Shown: positions 1 through 8,981 of the stretch, piece after piece
Numbering within the stretch: position 1 is the stretch's first letter
How the letters are laid out: each line of letters starts with the position of its first letter
DNA from: an uncultured bacterium
GTDB lineage: Bacteria > Bacillota > Clostridia > Oscillospirales > Acutalibacteraceae
NCBI GenBank assembly: GCA_905215855.1
Contig: CAJMRT010000004.1
Coordinates: 18,752 to 82,751 of the forward strand
Length of the DNA: 64,000 nt
Direction: 5' to 3'
Position numbers and translations under genes: made by a program
Notes under the pieces: generated by a model
Databases searched by the model: none
Told to the model about the DNA's origin: nothing
The model's input: only the letters and a program-made list of their open reading frames with translations

Positions 1-3000
1 GTTCAAAGAAAAGTGCAACGGACGCACCGTCAAAGATAAGGTGGTGGAAATCCGAAAGCAGATATACCGCCTTTTCGGTTTCTGCAACCGAGATTCTGAA
101 CAGCGGTGCTTTCATAAGATTGTGCGGTTTTACAAAATCCTTTTTGTAGGCTTCAAGCTGTTCTTCCGTAAGCTTTTCAACGGGAACATTCGGTTTTGCA
201 GAGTCAACATATGCCTGCTCAATATCATCGTTTTCAAGTGAAAGGTGAGTCATAATATATGGGTGAGCCTTGATTACCTTTATAACGCAGTCGGCAAGCT
301 TTTGTGCATCGACTGATTTTGAAAATGTGAGAATTGACGGGATATTGTAAAGTGTGCTGTACAGATTTTTCATACAGTCAATATACACACCGAGCTGAGT
401 CTTTGAAAGGGGATAGAGAGCCTTATGTTCTTTTTTTTCTTCTTTTTTGACAGTTTGCGGATTTGCCGTACCGCTGAACATAAACTCCTGAAGTTCGTCC
501 TCAATCGAAAGAACCGAACAGCCCTTCATCATCTTTTTAACCTGTGCCTCAAAGCCGAATGCCTTGTTGAGCTCAACTGCAAGCTTGATAACCGAAAGCG
601 AGGTCATACCTGCGTTGATGAGATTTTCGGAAATATCAAAATCGCTGTGTCCGATAATCCTTTCGATAATTGCGGAAATTTTCTTTTCAAGGAATGTTAG
701 TTCCCTCGGAGCGGAATTTTTCTTTTTTGAAGATTCTGCCTTGATTTCGGGAAGCTTGCGCTTGTCAACCTTGCCGTTTACATTGAGCGGAATTTTGTCA
801 ATCTGCATCGTAGCGGCGGGTACCATATACGGCGGCTTGTGTTCAAGAATAAATTCGTTGAGCTTTTGAATGTCAATTTTTCTGTCGGCAACAATGTATG
901 CGTTAATGCATTGTCCGCCGCCATCAAGCTTTCTTGCGATTACAGCTGTGTTTGTAATGCCGTCATATTTGCGGATAATCTTGTCAACCTCGGAAAGCTC
1001 AATGCGGAATCCTCTGATTTTAACCTGACCGTCATTTCGTCCGATAAAATCAACCTTGCCCTCATCTGTAAGGCGAACAATGTCGCCTGTGTGATAAAGC
1101 CTTTCGTAACCGTTTTCATTGCAATACGGGTTCTTTTCGTATGCTTTTGCAGTTTGTTCGGGACGGTTAAGATAACCTCTTGAAACCTGTTGACCTGATA
1201 CACAGAGCTCGCCCAAAGCCCCTGTCGGAAGCCGTCTGCCGTATTTGTCTGTTACATAAAGCTTGATATTGTCAAGCGCCTTGCCGACAGGAATTCTGTG
1301 ATAGAGTTTGTCAACGGGCTGTGTTGTGATGTAAACCGTACATTCTGTCGGACCGTAACCGTTTATAAGTTCAAAATTCTTTGGCGGTTCAAGGGGAACA
1401 AGCCGTTCACCGCCCGTAAGAAGATATTTGAGCGAGTGGTTGTCAATTTCGGTTGCAAACTGTCTTGCAACCTGTGTTGTCATAAATGCGTGGGTGATTT
1501 TGTTTTCTTCAAAATATCTGTTCAGCCTTACAAGGTCAAGTCTGATGTCCTCCTCAATAATGTGAAGCTCGGCACCGCCGATAAGCGCAGGATACATTTC
1601 ACTGAGGCAGGCGTCAAAACCGTAGCTCGCATATGCCGAAATAACGCTGTGTTCGTCAATGTTAAAGTTTCTGATATGAAAATCGCAGAATGAACGAACA
1701 TTTTTGTGTTCAAGCATAGCACCCTTTGGAGTGCCTGTTGAACCCGATGTATAGATAAGGATAAACAAATCATCGGGTGAGGGCTTTGCAAAAACTGCGT
1801 CTGATTTCGGAAGATTCGGAATATCCTTTGTAAGAAGAATATCACCGCTGTAATCGGGCAAAAGCTCAAGCAGATTTTCGTCCGCAATGAGCAGCTTTGC
1901 GTTTGCGTCCTTAATCATAAACTGAAGTCTTTCGGGCGGATATGACGGATCGAGAGGCTGATATGCCGCACCCGATTTCAGCACACCGATTGACGCAATC
2001 GGCATATATTCACACCTCGGAATCAGGATTGAAACAACCTCTTCTTTACCGATACCCTTTGAGTGAACATAACCTGCAATTCGGTCTGTAATCTCATCAA
2101 TTTCAGCGTAGGTGAACTTCTTTTCTTTATATACAACCGCTGTTTTGTCGGGAGTTTTTTTGCATTGCTCCTCAAACAAATCAACAACGGTTTTGCTGTC
2201 GTCAAACGGAAATTCCGTTTTGTTGAAGTCATCAAGCTCTGCAAGCTGATTTTCGTTTACAAGCTCAACTTCGCAGAGCTTGGATTTTTTAAGAAACTGC
2301 TCAACAATCTTTAAAAAGCTGTCGGCAAACGAACGGACAGTCTCCTCTTTGAATAAATCGTTTCTGTATTCAAAACGCAATTCAAAATCTGTTTCCGATT
2401 CAAATACCATAACATTCAGTTTTGAAATGGCACTTTTTAACGGAACGAGTTTTAATTTTAGGGTCTGACCGCCTATTTTAAAGGTGTTGAATATGTCAGC
2501 CTGATAGGCAAGCATAATGTCGGCAGAGAGGTCATAGTCAGACGCAAGCTTCATAAACGGATACCAATCGTTTGCAACTGTTTCCTTTATGCTCCTGCGT
2601 ATTTTTTTGAGGTAGTCCGAAACTGTATCTTCTTCGTCAATATTTGCGTGGACAGGAAGTGTGCGAACCATCATGCCGACCGTATTTTTAAGCTGTTTGT
2701 CAAATCTTCCGTGAGTAACCGTGCAAACCGTTGTTTCGCTCTGATTTGTAAACTTTGCAACTGCGTATTCATATGCACCGAGGAAAACTGTATACGGTGT
2801 AATTTGGTTTGCTAAGGCAAAATTGCGAACATCCTCAACGGAGAATATGCCGTTCGTGGATAATTCAAAAGAACCGTTCGGTTTGTCCTCAACCTCTGAA
2901 TCCTCCGCAAAATCCTCCGTTATTTCCGACTTTGACTCAACAGCCGAAAAAATGCTGTCATAGTAGTTCTTTGATTTTTGATATTCTTCGGTTTCTTCAA

Positions 3001-3547
3001 GCTTTTCCTCAAAAACAGAAAGATCAAGCTGAGAAAACTTTTCGGGTTCAAGCTCTTTCCCGTCATATGCAAGCGCAATGTCATTGCAGATAACCGAAAC
3101 AGATGTGCCGTCCGAGATTATGTGGTGAAGGTCCATTGCAAACATAGATTTGTCACCGCATTCAAAAACCGCAAATCTGAACAGAATGTCTTTTTCAAGG
3201 TCAAACGGCTTAACAAAATCTTTGCCCGCCTGTTCAAGATTGTCAACCTGTACGACAGGAATGTCAAATTCAACGCTGTCACGAGGCTTCATCATCGGAC
3301 TTCCTGTTGAACTGTCGATTATAATTTTCATAACAGGATGATTGTCAACAGCTTTTCTTACGGCATTTATCAGCCTGTCGGTATCAAGACTGCCCTTGTC
3401 AAAAACATAGGTGCAGGGAATGTTGTACATTGTGCCTTTTGGATTGTGCATACACGAAAGATAAACACCCATCTGGCTCGGTGTAAGAGGATAAAGCTCT
3501 CGCTTTTCACCTTTGTATGTATCAAGCAAGTTGATTAAATTACTCAT
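1..3547 (-). CDS. Nonribosomal peptide synthetase, 3' end outside window
   Basis: Large multimodular NRPS, start at 3547 behind a GGAG site, cut by the left edge after about 1180 residues. Domains in order: condensation (HHIISDG near residue 140), adenylation (A3 core YTSGSTGTPKG near 600, A5 core GYGPTE), thiolation (GMTSLS with the pantetheine serine near 983), then a second condensation domain (HHLIFDG near 1168). A condensation domain in first position, before any A domain, is typical of lipo-initiation (N-acylation of the first residue). Aligning to GrsA gives specificity-pocket residues D-A-S-F-L-G-G-V-Y, nearest in feel to codes for branched aliphatic residues, but substrate is uncertain. 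Last gene of an apparent operon with the regulators and exporter upstream. Family call is firm; the product is unknown. Confidence 0.95.
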   Translation of the reverse strand, partial: MSNLINLLDTYKGEKRELYPLTPSQMGVYLSCMHNPKGTMYNIPCTYVFDKGSLDTDRLINAVRKAVDNHPVMKIIIDSSTGSPMMKPRDSVEFDIPVVQVDNLEQAGKDFVKPFDLEKDILFRFAVFECGDKSMFAMDLHHIISDGTSVSVICNDIALAYDGKELEPEKFSQLDLSVFEEKLEETEEYQKSKNYYDSIFSAVESKSEITEDFAEDSEVEDKPNGSFELSTNGIFSVEDVRNFALANQITPYTVFLGAYEYAVAKFTNQSETTVCTVTHGRFDKQLKNTVGMMVRTLPVHANIDEEDTVSDYLKKIRRSIKETVANDWYPFMKLASDYDLSADIMLAYQADIFNTFKIGGQTLKLKLVPLKSAISKLNVMVFESETDFELRFEYRNDLFKEETVRSFADSFLKIVEQFLKKSKLCEVELVNENQLAELDDFNKTEFPFDDSKTVVDLFEEQCKKTPDKTAVVYKEKKFTYAEIDEITDRIAGYVHSKGIGKEEVVSILIPRCEYMPIASIGVLKSGAAYQPLDPSYPPERLQFMIKDANAKLLIADENLLELLPDYSGDILLTKDIPNLPKSDAVFAKPSPDDLFILIYTSGSTGTPKGAMLEHKNVRSFCDFHIRNFNIDEHSVISAYASYGFDACLSEMYPALIGGAELHIIEEDIRLDLVRLNRYFEENKITHAFMTTQVARQFATEIDNHSLKYLLTGGERLVPLEPPKNFELINGYGPTECTVYITTQPVDKLYHRIPVGKALDNIKLYVTDKYGRRLPTGALGELCVSGQQVSRGYLNRPEQTAKAYEKNPYCNENGYERLYHTGDIVRLTDEGKVDFIGRNDGQVKIRGFRIELSEVDKIIRKYDGITNTAVIARKLDGGGQCINAYIVADRKIDIQKLNEFILEHKPPYMVPAATMQIDKIPLNVNGKVDKRKLPEIKAESSKKKNSAPRELTFLEKKISAIIERIIGHSDFDISENLINAGMTSLSVIKLAVELNKAFGFEAQVKKMMKGCSVLSIEDELQEFMFSGTANPQTVKKEEKKEHKALYPLSKTQLGVYIDCMKNLYSTLYNIPSILTFSKSVDAQKLADCVIKVIKAHPYIMTHLSLENDDIEQAYVDSAKPNVPVEKLTEEQLEAYKKDFVKPHNLMKAPLFRISVAETEKAVYLLSDFHHLIFDGASVALFFE

Positions 3548-3565
3548 AATATTCAACTCCGTTTG

Positions 3566-5326
3566 TTAAAGTTTAATTATTGTGCGATTGAAACCAAGCG
3601 CCCTTGAATATTCAACCTTATCCGAAATCGCCTTCACAACTGTGAGAGGACTCATCTCAAATTCCTTGTCGTCATTGAGCGGATCAAATTCGTCACCGTT
3701 GTCACGAACAGAAATAATGGTTTCTTTTTTATCGGCAAAAATTCTGATGTCGATGTCTGCAAACTTCTTTTTGCCTTCCATTCTTTCAGCGCAGTTTGCC
3801 GCCATTTCTTCAACGGCAACGGCAATTCTGTTTGCACGGCTTTTTTCGATTCCGTTCTTTGAAAGGAAAGAAGAGAGGTAAAGAGAAACACCTGCCGCAT
3901 TTTCTTTTGTCCCTTTGAATGAAAGGGCAAGAAGCTCGTTGTCCTCGGTTTCTTCAAGAAGGTAAAAGTTTTTATACTTTCCGCCCGATTTTCTCTTTTC
4001 GGCAAGGTCAATAAAATACACAACTACAAGTGTTCCCGCCTGTGCAACCACGAGTGAATACCATACGCCCGTGATGCCGAAAAATTTGCCGAGAATTAAA
4101 GCTGACGGAATGAGTATGACGATTCCGTTGATGATTGAAATTGCAGTAGAAATAGCTCTTTTCTGCGTTGCCATATAGTAGTAAAGCAACAAAAACGAGA
4201 ATGAAAGTCCGGGGAATGACAATGCGTTGATTCTCATTGCCGGAACTGTGTTTGCAATGTCTGTGGGTGAAGTGATTCCGAAAAATTTAATTATCGGTTC
4301 AGGCTCGATACAGATGAAAAGCATAATTACAACGCTTGAAACAGCAAGCACCCTTGCGGCTCTGCGGAATGCATAGCGCACACCGTCATAGTCCTTTTCA
4401 CCAAGACAAACCCCGATAATCGGAATCATTGTCTGACTTGCGCCAGTGATGAACATTGACATAAAAATTTGGCTTGACGAGCATACCGAATATGAAACCA
4501 TACCCGCACTTCCGCCTATGCTCTGAATAATTGTGTTTAAAAACAGCATTTTAACTGTTATCAGCATTGTACCTAATGCTCCCGAAAGTCCGATTGTAAC
4601 CATTTTTCCGAGAAATTTGAAGAACTGAACGGGATTTCTGAGAATTGAAAAGTCAAAGTGCAATGTGCTTTTCTTCATGATGAAGTGTGTTGACATCATC
4701 ACAAACCCTACCGCATAGCCTGTTACGGTCGCAATTGATGAGCCTGCAATGCCCATTTTGAAAGCACCCATAAAAAGGAAGTCAAGTCCGAGATTTACGG
4801 CATTTGCCACAATTACAATGTTTGATGCAAACGCAGGTCTTGCGTCTGCTCTTACAAAGTGAATTGAACACATGAGCAAAAGGTAAATCGGTGTGCCGAT
4901 TATGAACGGAACATAGTATTGATACAACAGCGATTTAAGCTCTGCGTCCTTTGTAAGCAACGAGCTTATCGAGTCGGCAAGCGGCAGCTGAATTGCAATA
5001 AAAATTACGCTGAGTGCGATAAGTACGATAAATGTTGAAGTGAAAACACGGTTAGCCTGCTTTTCGTCACGCCTGCCCTTTGTAAATGAAATTATCGAGG
5101 ACGCACCGAGTCCGAAAAGAATAGTAATCGAAAAATAAAACTGCGAAATAGGGGACATAAGGTTGATTGCCGCAAGTGAGTTTTGCCCCAGAAGATTGCC
5201 TGCAATAATTGAGTCCACAATCATCGCAATGTTTGTTGCCATAGCCGTCAGAACTGTCGGAAGAAAATATTCCGTGTATTTTTTGTTGACGGTAACGGCA
5301 TTTCTGCCAAGTACGGTACTGCTCAT
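3566..5326 (-). CDS. MATE-family exporter fused to C-terminal RsbW-like ATPase domain
   Basis: 586 residues; the start has AAGGAG 6 bases upstream. Residues about 1-440 are a MATE-type multidrug/lipid exporter with about 12 membrane segments. Residues about 455-586 form a soluble histidine-kinase-type ATPase domain of the anti-sigma (RsbW/SpoIIAB) kind: an N-box AVEEMAANCAE and a G1 box VRDNGDEFDP are visible, while the usual G2 GxGL box is replaced by SPLTVV. Only 18 bases from the NRPS start and 9 from the STAS gene upstream, so one transcript is likely. Inference: it exports the NRPS product, with activity or expression tied to a partner-switching circuit. ATP binding by the degenerate domain is uncertain. 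Confidence 0.88.
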   Translation of the reverse strand: MSSTVLGRNAVTVNKKYTEYFLPTVLTAMATNIAMIVDSIIAGNLLGQNSLAAINLMSPISQFYFSITILFGLGASSIISFTKGRRDEKQANRVFTSTFIVLIALSVIFIAIQLPLADSISSLLTKDAELKSLLYQYYVPFIIGTPIYLLLMCSIHFVRADARPAFASNIVIVANAVNLGLDFLFMGAFKMGIAGSSIATVTGYAVGFVMMSTHFIMKKSTLHFDFSILRNPVQFFKFLGKMVTIGLSGALGTMLITVKMLFLNTIIQSIGGSAGMVSYSVCSSSQIFMSMFITGASQTMIPIIGVCLGEKDYDGVRYAFRRAARVLAVSSVVIMLFICIEPEPIIKFFGITSPTDIANTVPAMRINALSFPGLSFSFLLLYYYMATQKRAISTAISIINGIVILIPSALILGKFFGITGVWYSLVVAQAGTLVVVYFIDLAEKRKSGGKYKNFYLLEETEDNELLALSFKGTKENAAGVSLYLSSFLSKNGIEKSRANRIAVAVEEMAANCAERMEGKKKFADIDIRIFADKKETIISVRDNGDEFDPLNDDKEFEMSPLTVVKAISDKVEYSRALGFNRTIIKL

Positions 5327-5335
5327 TTTAACTCC

Positions 5336-5644
5336 TTATCCCTGCTCAATGTCAAGGTAGTCAGACATCCCCGTCATTGAGAACAGCTCCATAATTGTGT
5401 TGCTTACATTGACAATTTTAAGATTTCCGCCCTTGCTTTTTAGGTTTTTATAAAGTGCAAGAATAACCCTTAGTCCCGAGCTTGAAATGTACTCAAGGTC
5501 TTTAAGGTTGAGAGTTACGGTTTCAACCTCGTCAAAATCAATGCTCTTTGCCTCGTCATCAAGCTGCGGTGCTGTCATTGTGTCAAGACGGCCCTTGAGT
5601 GTGATAATAACATTCTGATTGCTTATAGCCTTATTGATTTCCAT
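5336..5644 (-). CDS. STAS-domain anti-sigma-factor antagonist (SpoIIAA/RsbV-like)
   Basis: 102 residues from ATG 5644, chosen because TTGGAGGAACTAACT lies directly upstream; a longer TTG reading would put the ribosome site inside the gene. A single STAS domain with EYISSSGLR, where the serine run matches the phosphorylation site of SpoIIAA/RsbV proteins. Such proteins bind an RsbW-type kinase when unphosphorylated and free its target. Two candidate kinase domains are neighbours (5812-6210 and the C-terminus of the MATE fusion). The target here need not be a sigma factor; none is encoded in the window. Confidence 0.92.
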   Translation of the reverse strand: MEINKAISNQNVIITLKGRLDTMTAPQLDDEAKSIDFDEVETVTLNLKDLEYISSSGLRVILALYKNLKSKGGNLKIVNVSNTIMELFSMTGMSDYLDIEQG

Positions 5645-5811
5645 AGTTAGTTCCTCCAATAAATTTTATTCTTAATTTCAATCGTTCAACATTTCCATTA
5701 TAGTGTCAATACCGTGACAAAATACTGACAATCGGATTATTATAACCTGATTTTGGAAACATTGTATTATTCGGTTTTGAATTTTGAGTGAAGAATAATT
5801 GATTTTTTAAA

Positions 5812-6210
5812 TTAGAAATTTTTTGTGATTGTAAAAATGTTTTTGCCGTTAGATCTTTCATAGGAAAGAGCGTCGGAAAGTTTCTTTGTCATGAAAATTC
5901 CCAGACCGCCGATGCTTCGTTCCTCAAGCGGAGCGTGAATGTTCGGCTCTGCAATTTCAAGCGGATTGAATTTTTTTCCGCTGTCAATGAATTTTACAAC
6001 AATGCAGTCTGAAAGTTTGCTAACTTCAATTTCAGCCTTGCCGATATTTTCACCGTAAGCATAGTTGCAGATGTTTACAAACACTTCCTCGCAAATCAGT
6101 TCAAGTTCAAAAACAAGCTTACCGTCTGCATTTTCACCAAGCATTTTTGTCACAAATTCTATAACATTCGGCAGATTTTCCTTAACGGCATCAACGCAGA
6201 CGATTGGCAT
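5812..6210 (-). CDS. RsbW/SpoIIAB-like serine-protein kinase / anti-sigma ATPase
   Basis: 132 residues from ATG 6210; a GTG nine bases upstream is an alternative start. GHKL-fold ATPase of the anti-sigma regulator family: N-box EEVFVNICNYAY, G1 box FIDSGKKFNP and G2 box GGLGIFMTKKL are all intact, unlike the MATE-fused copy. It probably phosphorylates the STAS protein encoded 167 bases downstream and so forms a partner-switch. First gene of the NRPS locus. The true binding target is unknown. Confidence 0.9.
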   Translation of the reverse strand: MPIVCVDAVKENLPNVIEFVTKMLGENADGKLVFELELICEEVFVNICNYAYGENIGKAEIEVSKLSDCIVVKFIDSGKKFNPLEIAEPNIHAPLEERSIGGLGIFMTKKLSDALSYERSNGKNIFTITKNF

Positions 6211-6385
6211 AATTCTCACTCACTTTCAAAACACCTGTTTCAACATAATGTACAGTTTTATACAGGTACTTAATCACAAAAATTATACAACATTTTGAAG
6301 AGGAAATCTATAGAATTTGAAAAAATATTGCTAAATTGTGAAAATATTTTAATTAATTGCGTTTGTCCCGCATTTTTGAAAAAAC

Positions 6386-6423
6386 AAAACCGTGCAAAAC
6401 AAAAATTAGTTTTGCACGGTTTT
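6386..6423. terminator. Bidirectional terminator-like hairpin
   Basis: Perfect 15-bp arms (AAAACCGTGCAAAAC and its complement) around an 8-base loop, bounded by A and T runs so it could end transcription either way. No gene obviously ends here because both flanking genes start away from it, so it may close an unannotated short transcript or insulate the two promoters. Confidence 0.7.
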
Positions 6424-6610
6424 ATGGTCTTTATTTACTTTCCTTATCGATTTCGTCAAGCGATAATCCATATTATAAAACCTGAAAAAGCCAAAATCAA
6501 TAATAGCCTAAAATTAGTTTCTAAATTTGGCATTACTCACAAAGAAAAGAGGTAAGTTTTGTTGCACTTTACCTTTTTGAAAAGCGGTTGTAAATTTGTG
6601 TAATATATTA

Positions 6611-6639
6611 TTTACTTTTGCCGAGTTAAATATTATAAT
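6611..6639 (+). promoter_or_regulatory. Sigma-A promoter of azlCD
   Basis: TTTACT, 17-base spacer, TATAAT, about 70 bases before the azlC start. Confidence 0.6.
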
Positions 6640-6707
6640 AAAAGGTATGCTTGCAAAATATATCTGCAATATTTTGTAAAAAATGAATTTAAAGTATGGA
6701 GTTAAAA

Positions 6708-7451
6708 ATGGGTGGGAAAAATTTAATAAAATCTAACCGAAAGGTTATTCTTGAGGGAATGCGTGACGGTATTCCGATTGGCCTCGGCTACCTTGCCGTT
6801 TCGTTTTCACTCGGCATTGCCGCAAAAACTGCGGGACTTAATGCGTTTCAAAGCTTTCTTGCAAGTCTTTTGTGCAACGCATCGGCAGGTGAATATTCGG
6901 GCTTTACCGTAATTGCGGCTGATTCGTCATATTTTGTAATTGCGCTTGCAACCCTTGTTGCCAACGCAAGATATCTTCTTATGAGCTGTGCGTTAAGTCA
7001 GCGTATTTCAAAGGATACCTCGATTATCCACAGACTGTTGCTCGGATTTTTTGTTACAGACGAATTTTTCGGAATTTCAATTTCACGTTCGGGCAAGCTG
7101 AATCCTTTCTATACCTACGGTGCAATTCTCATAGGCTGCCCGTGTTGGGCATTCGGCAGTATGCTCGGCACAATTGCAGGCAATCTGTTGCCACTTCGTA
7201 TTGTCAGCGCACTAAGCGTTGCACTTTTTGGAATGTTTCTTGCAATCATCGTTCCGCCGTCAAGAAAGAACAAAACACTTCTCGGAATTGTACTTGTCAG
7301 CTTTGCGGCAAGTTTTGCATTTGCATATCTTCCCGTCATCAATCAGATTGACGAGGGTACACGCACGATTATTCTTACAATCGTAATTTCGGCAGCGGCG
7401 GCATTACTGTTCCCTGTCAAAGAAGAGGAGGAGAACGAAAATGTCGCATAA
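6708..7451 (+). CDS. azlC: AzlC-family branched-chain amino acid exporter, large subunit
   Basis: 247 residues from ATG 6708, chosen over ATG 6696 because GGAG sits 6 bases ahead of 6708. AzlC family: opening GMRDGIPIGLGYLAVSFSLG, a repeat of hydrophobic segments and the YLLMSCALS stretch. With AzlD it forms a two-component exporter of branched-chain amino acids or analogues in the membrane. It overlaps azlD by 11 bases, implying translational coupling. Transported substrate not provable from sequence. Confidence 0.92.
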   Translation: MGGKNLIKSNRKVILEGMRDGIPIGLGYLAVSFSLGIAAKTAGLNAFQSFLASLLCNASAGEYSGFTVIAADSSYFVIALATLVANARYLLMSCALSQRISKDTSIIHRLLLGFFVTDEFFGISISRSGKLNPFYTYGAILIGCPCWAFGSMLGTIAGNLLPLRIVSALSVALFGMFLAIIVPPSRKNKTLLGIVLVSFAASFAFAYLPVINQIDEGTRTIILTIVISAAAALLFPVKEEEENENVA

Positions 7452-7746
7452 TCCCTATATATACATACTCATTATGGCGGCTGTAACATTCGCAATCCGT
7501 GTTCTTCCGCTTACACTTGTTAAAAAGCAGTTTACAAACACATTTGTGCGTTCGTTTCTCTACTATGTGCCGTATGTAACGCTTTCGGTAATGACATTTC
7601 CGGCAATAATCAACGCAACTCACAGTCCGATTGCAGGCATTGCAGCCTTTGCGGCAGGTCTTGTGGCGGCATGGTTCAACGCAGGTCTTTTCAAGGTTTC
7701 ATGCGTATGTTGTGCGGTTGTGTTCATTCTTGAATTTTTTGTGTGA
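7441..7746 (+). CDS. azlD: AzlD-family branched-chain amino acid transport subunit
   Basis: 101 residues with about four hydrophobic segments and the AzlD landmark ITFxIRxLPL-like stretch (VTFAIRVLPLTLV near the N-terminus). Small partner of AzlC. GGAGGAG lies upstream inside the end of azlC, and the overlap indicates co-expression. No terminator is visible before sbcD. Confidence 0.9.
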   Translation: MSHNPYIYILIMAAVTFAIRVLPLTLVKKQFTNTFVRSFLYYVPYVTLSVMTFPAIINATHSPIAGIAAFAAGLVAAWFNAGLFKVSCVCCAVVFILEFFV

Positions 7747-7814
7747 CATTTTTGACGCATAGCCTGTTGTTTAATTAGTTCGGAAAGTTTTGATTAACTG
7801 AAAGGATTTTTAAA

Positions 7815-8981
7815 ATGAAGTTTTTGCATATTTCGGATTTGCATATTGGAAAATATGTGAACGGCTACAGAATGCTTGATGATCAACGCTATATGCTTGA
7901 GCGGATTGTTGAGATTATAAAAGAAAAAAATCCTGACGCTTTGCTGATTGCAGGTGATATTTATGACAAGTCTTTGCCGTCTGCCGAGGCAGTTGAACTG
8001 TTTGACAGCTTTATGACTGAAATTGCAGGGCTTCACGGCAAAACAGGGTTGAAAACCTTTGTAATCAGCGGCAATCACGATTCGCCCGAAAGAATCGGTT
8101 ATTTCAACAAGCTGATTGAACTCAACGGAATTTTTACCGACGGTGTGTTTGAAGGTGTTGCAAGAAAAAATACTGTTGAATGTGACGGGGAAAGGGTTAA
8201 TATTTTCTCGTTGCCGTTTATCCGTCCGTCATTTGTGCGTAAGGTATATCCCGAAGAATCGGCTAAAATTACCGACTATACAACTGCTGTCAGGGTTGTG
8301 TTTGCTCATTCCGAAATCAATGCCGATGAAACCAATATTTTGATTGCTCACCAGTTTGTAACGGGCAGTGAAACCTCGGGTTCGGAGTCAAGCCTCGGTA
8401 CGCTTGATAATGTTGAACCGTATGTTTTTGACCCGTTCGATTATGTTGCACTCGGTCATATTCACGGTAAGCAGATTATGGGCAAAAACAAAAATATTGC
8501 TTATTGCGGTTCGCCGATAAAATATTCAAAAACTGAATGTCGCAACAAAAAATGTGTGATTTTCGGCGAGCTTTCAAACGGAAAATTAAATCTTGAAGAA
8601 ATTCCCGTACAGCCGTTGCATGATATGAGAATCATAAAAGGAACTCTGCGTGAACTTGTAGAAAATCCGATATCCGACACATATGACGATAAAACCGATG
8701 ACTATGTTTTTGCCGAGCTTACGGACGAAAATCCCGTTACAAATGCATTTTCAACGCTTGAAAATATCTATCCCAACATTATGGGGCTTGAATATGTCAA
8801 CAGAAAAAAGAGCATTGAAATGACTCCCGAAATGTACGGTAAAACAGAGGGTAAGAGCAATATTGAACTATTTTCGGATTTCTATAAAATGCAGAACGGA
8901 AAAGAGATTGAACCCGAATCCGTAAAAATTATTGAGAGAATTTTCAAAGAAATCGGAGGTGTAAACGATGAAACCGATTAA
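7815..8981 (+). CDS. sbcD: DNA exonuclease subunit SbcD (Mre11 family)
   Basis: 388 residues. Metallophosphoesterase nuclease motifs in order: SDLHIG (D8, H10), AGDIYD (D48), SGNHDS (N87-H88) and GHIHG (near 213). With SbcC it makes the Mn-dependent nuclease complex that opens hairpins and processes blocked DNA ends. AAAGGA precedes the start. It overlaps sbcC by 14 bases, the usual coupled arrangement. Confidence 0.96.
   Translation: MKFLHISDLHIGKYVNGYRMLDDQRYMLERIVEIIKEKNPDALLIAGDIYDKSLPSAEAVELFDSFMTEIAGLHGKTGLKTFVISGNHDSPERIGYFNKLIELNGIFTDGVFEGVARKNTVECDGERVNIFSLPFIRPSFVRKVYPEESAKITDYTTAVRVVFAHSEINADETNILIAHQFVTGSETSGSESSLGTLDNVEPYVFDPFDYVALGHIHGKQIMGKNKNIAYCGSPIKYSKTECRNKKCVIFGELSNGKLNLEEIPVQPLHDMRIIKGTLRELVENPISDTYDDKTDDYVFAELTDENPVTNAFSTLENIYPNIMGLEYVNRKKSIEMTPEMYGKTEGKSNIELFSDFYKMQNGKEIEPESVKIIERIFKEIGGVNDETD

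Larger units (their letters stand above)
6211..6707. other. Intergenic region between divergent operons
   Basis: About 500 bases between the NRPS regulatory operon (minus) and azlCD (plus). It holds a perfect 15-bp terminator-like hairpin and the azlC promoter, listed separately. A short open frame at 6295-6555 has no ribosome site and odd composition, and was not called. Confidence 0.6.

Noticed and set aside
1..3547. Several plus-strand open frames over the NRPS
   Set aside because: They mirror the NRPS reading and have cysteine/phenylalanine-rich products without domains.
6295..6555. 86-residue open frame
   Set aside because: Spans the perfect terminator hairpin, lacks a ribosome site and has no coding bias.
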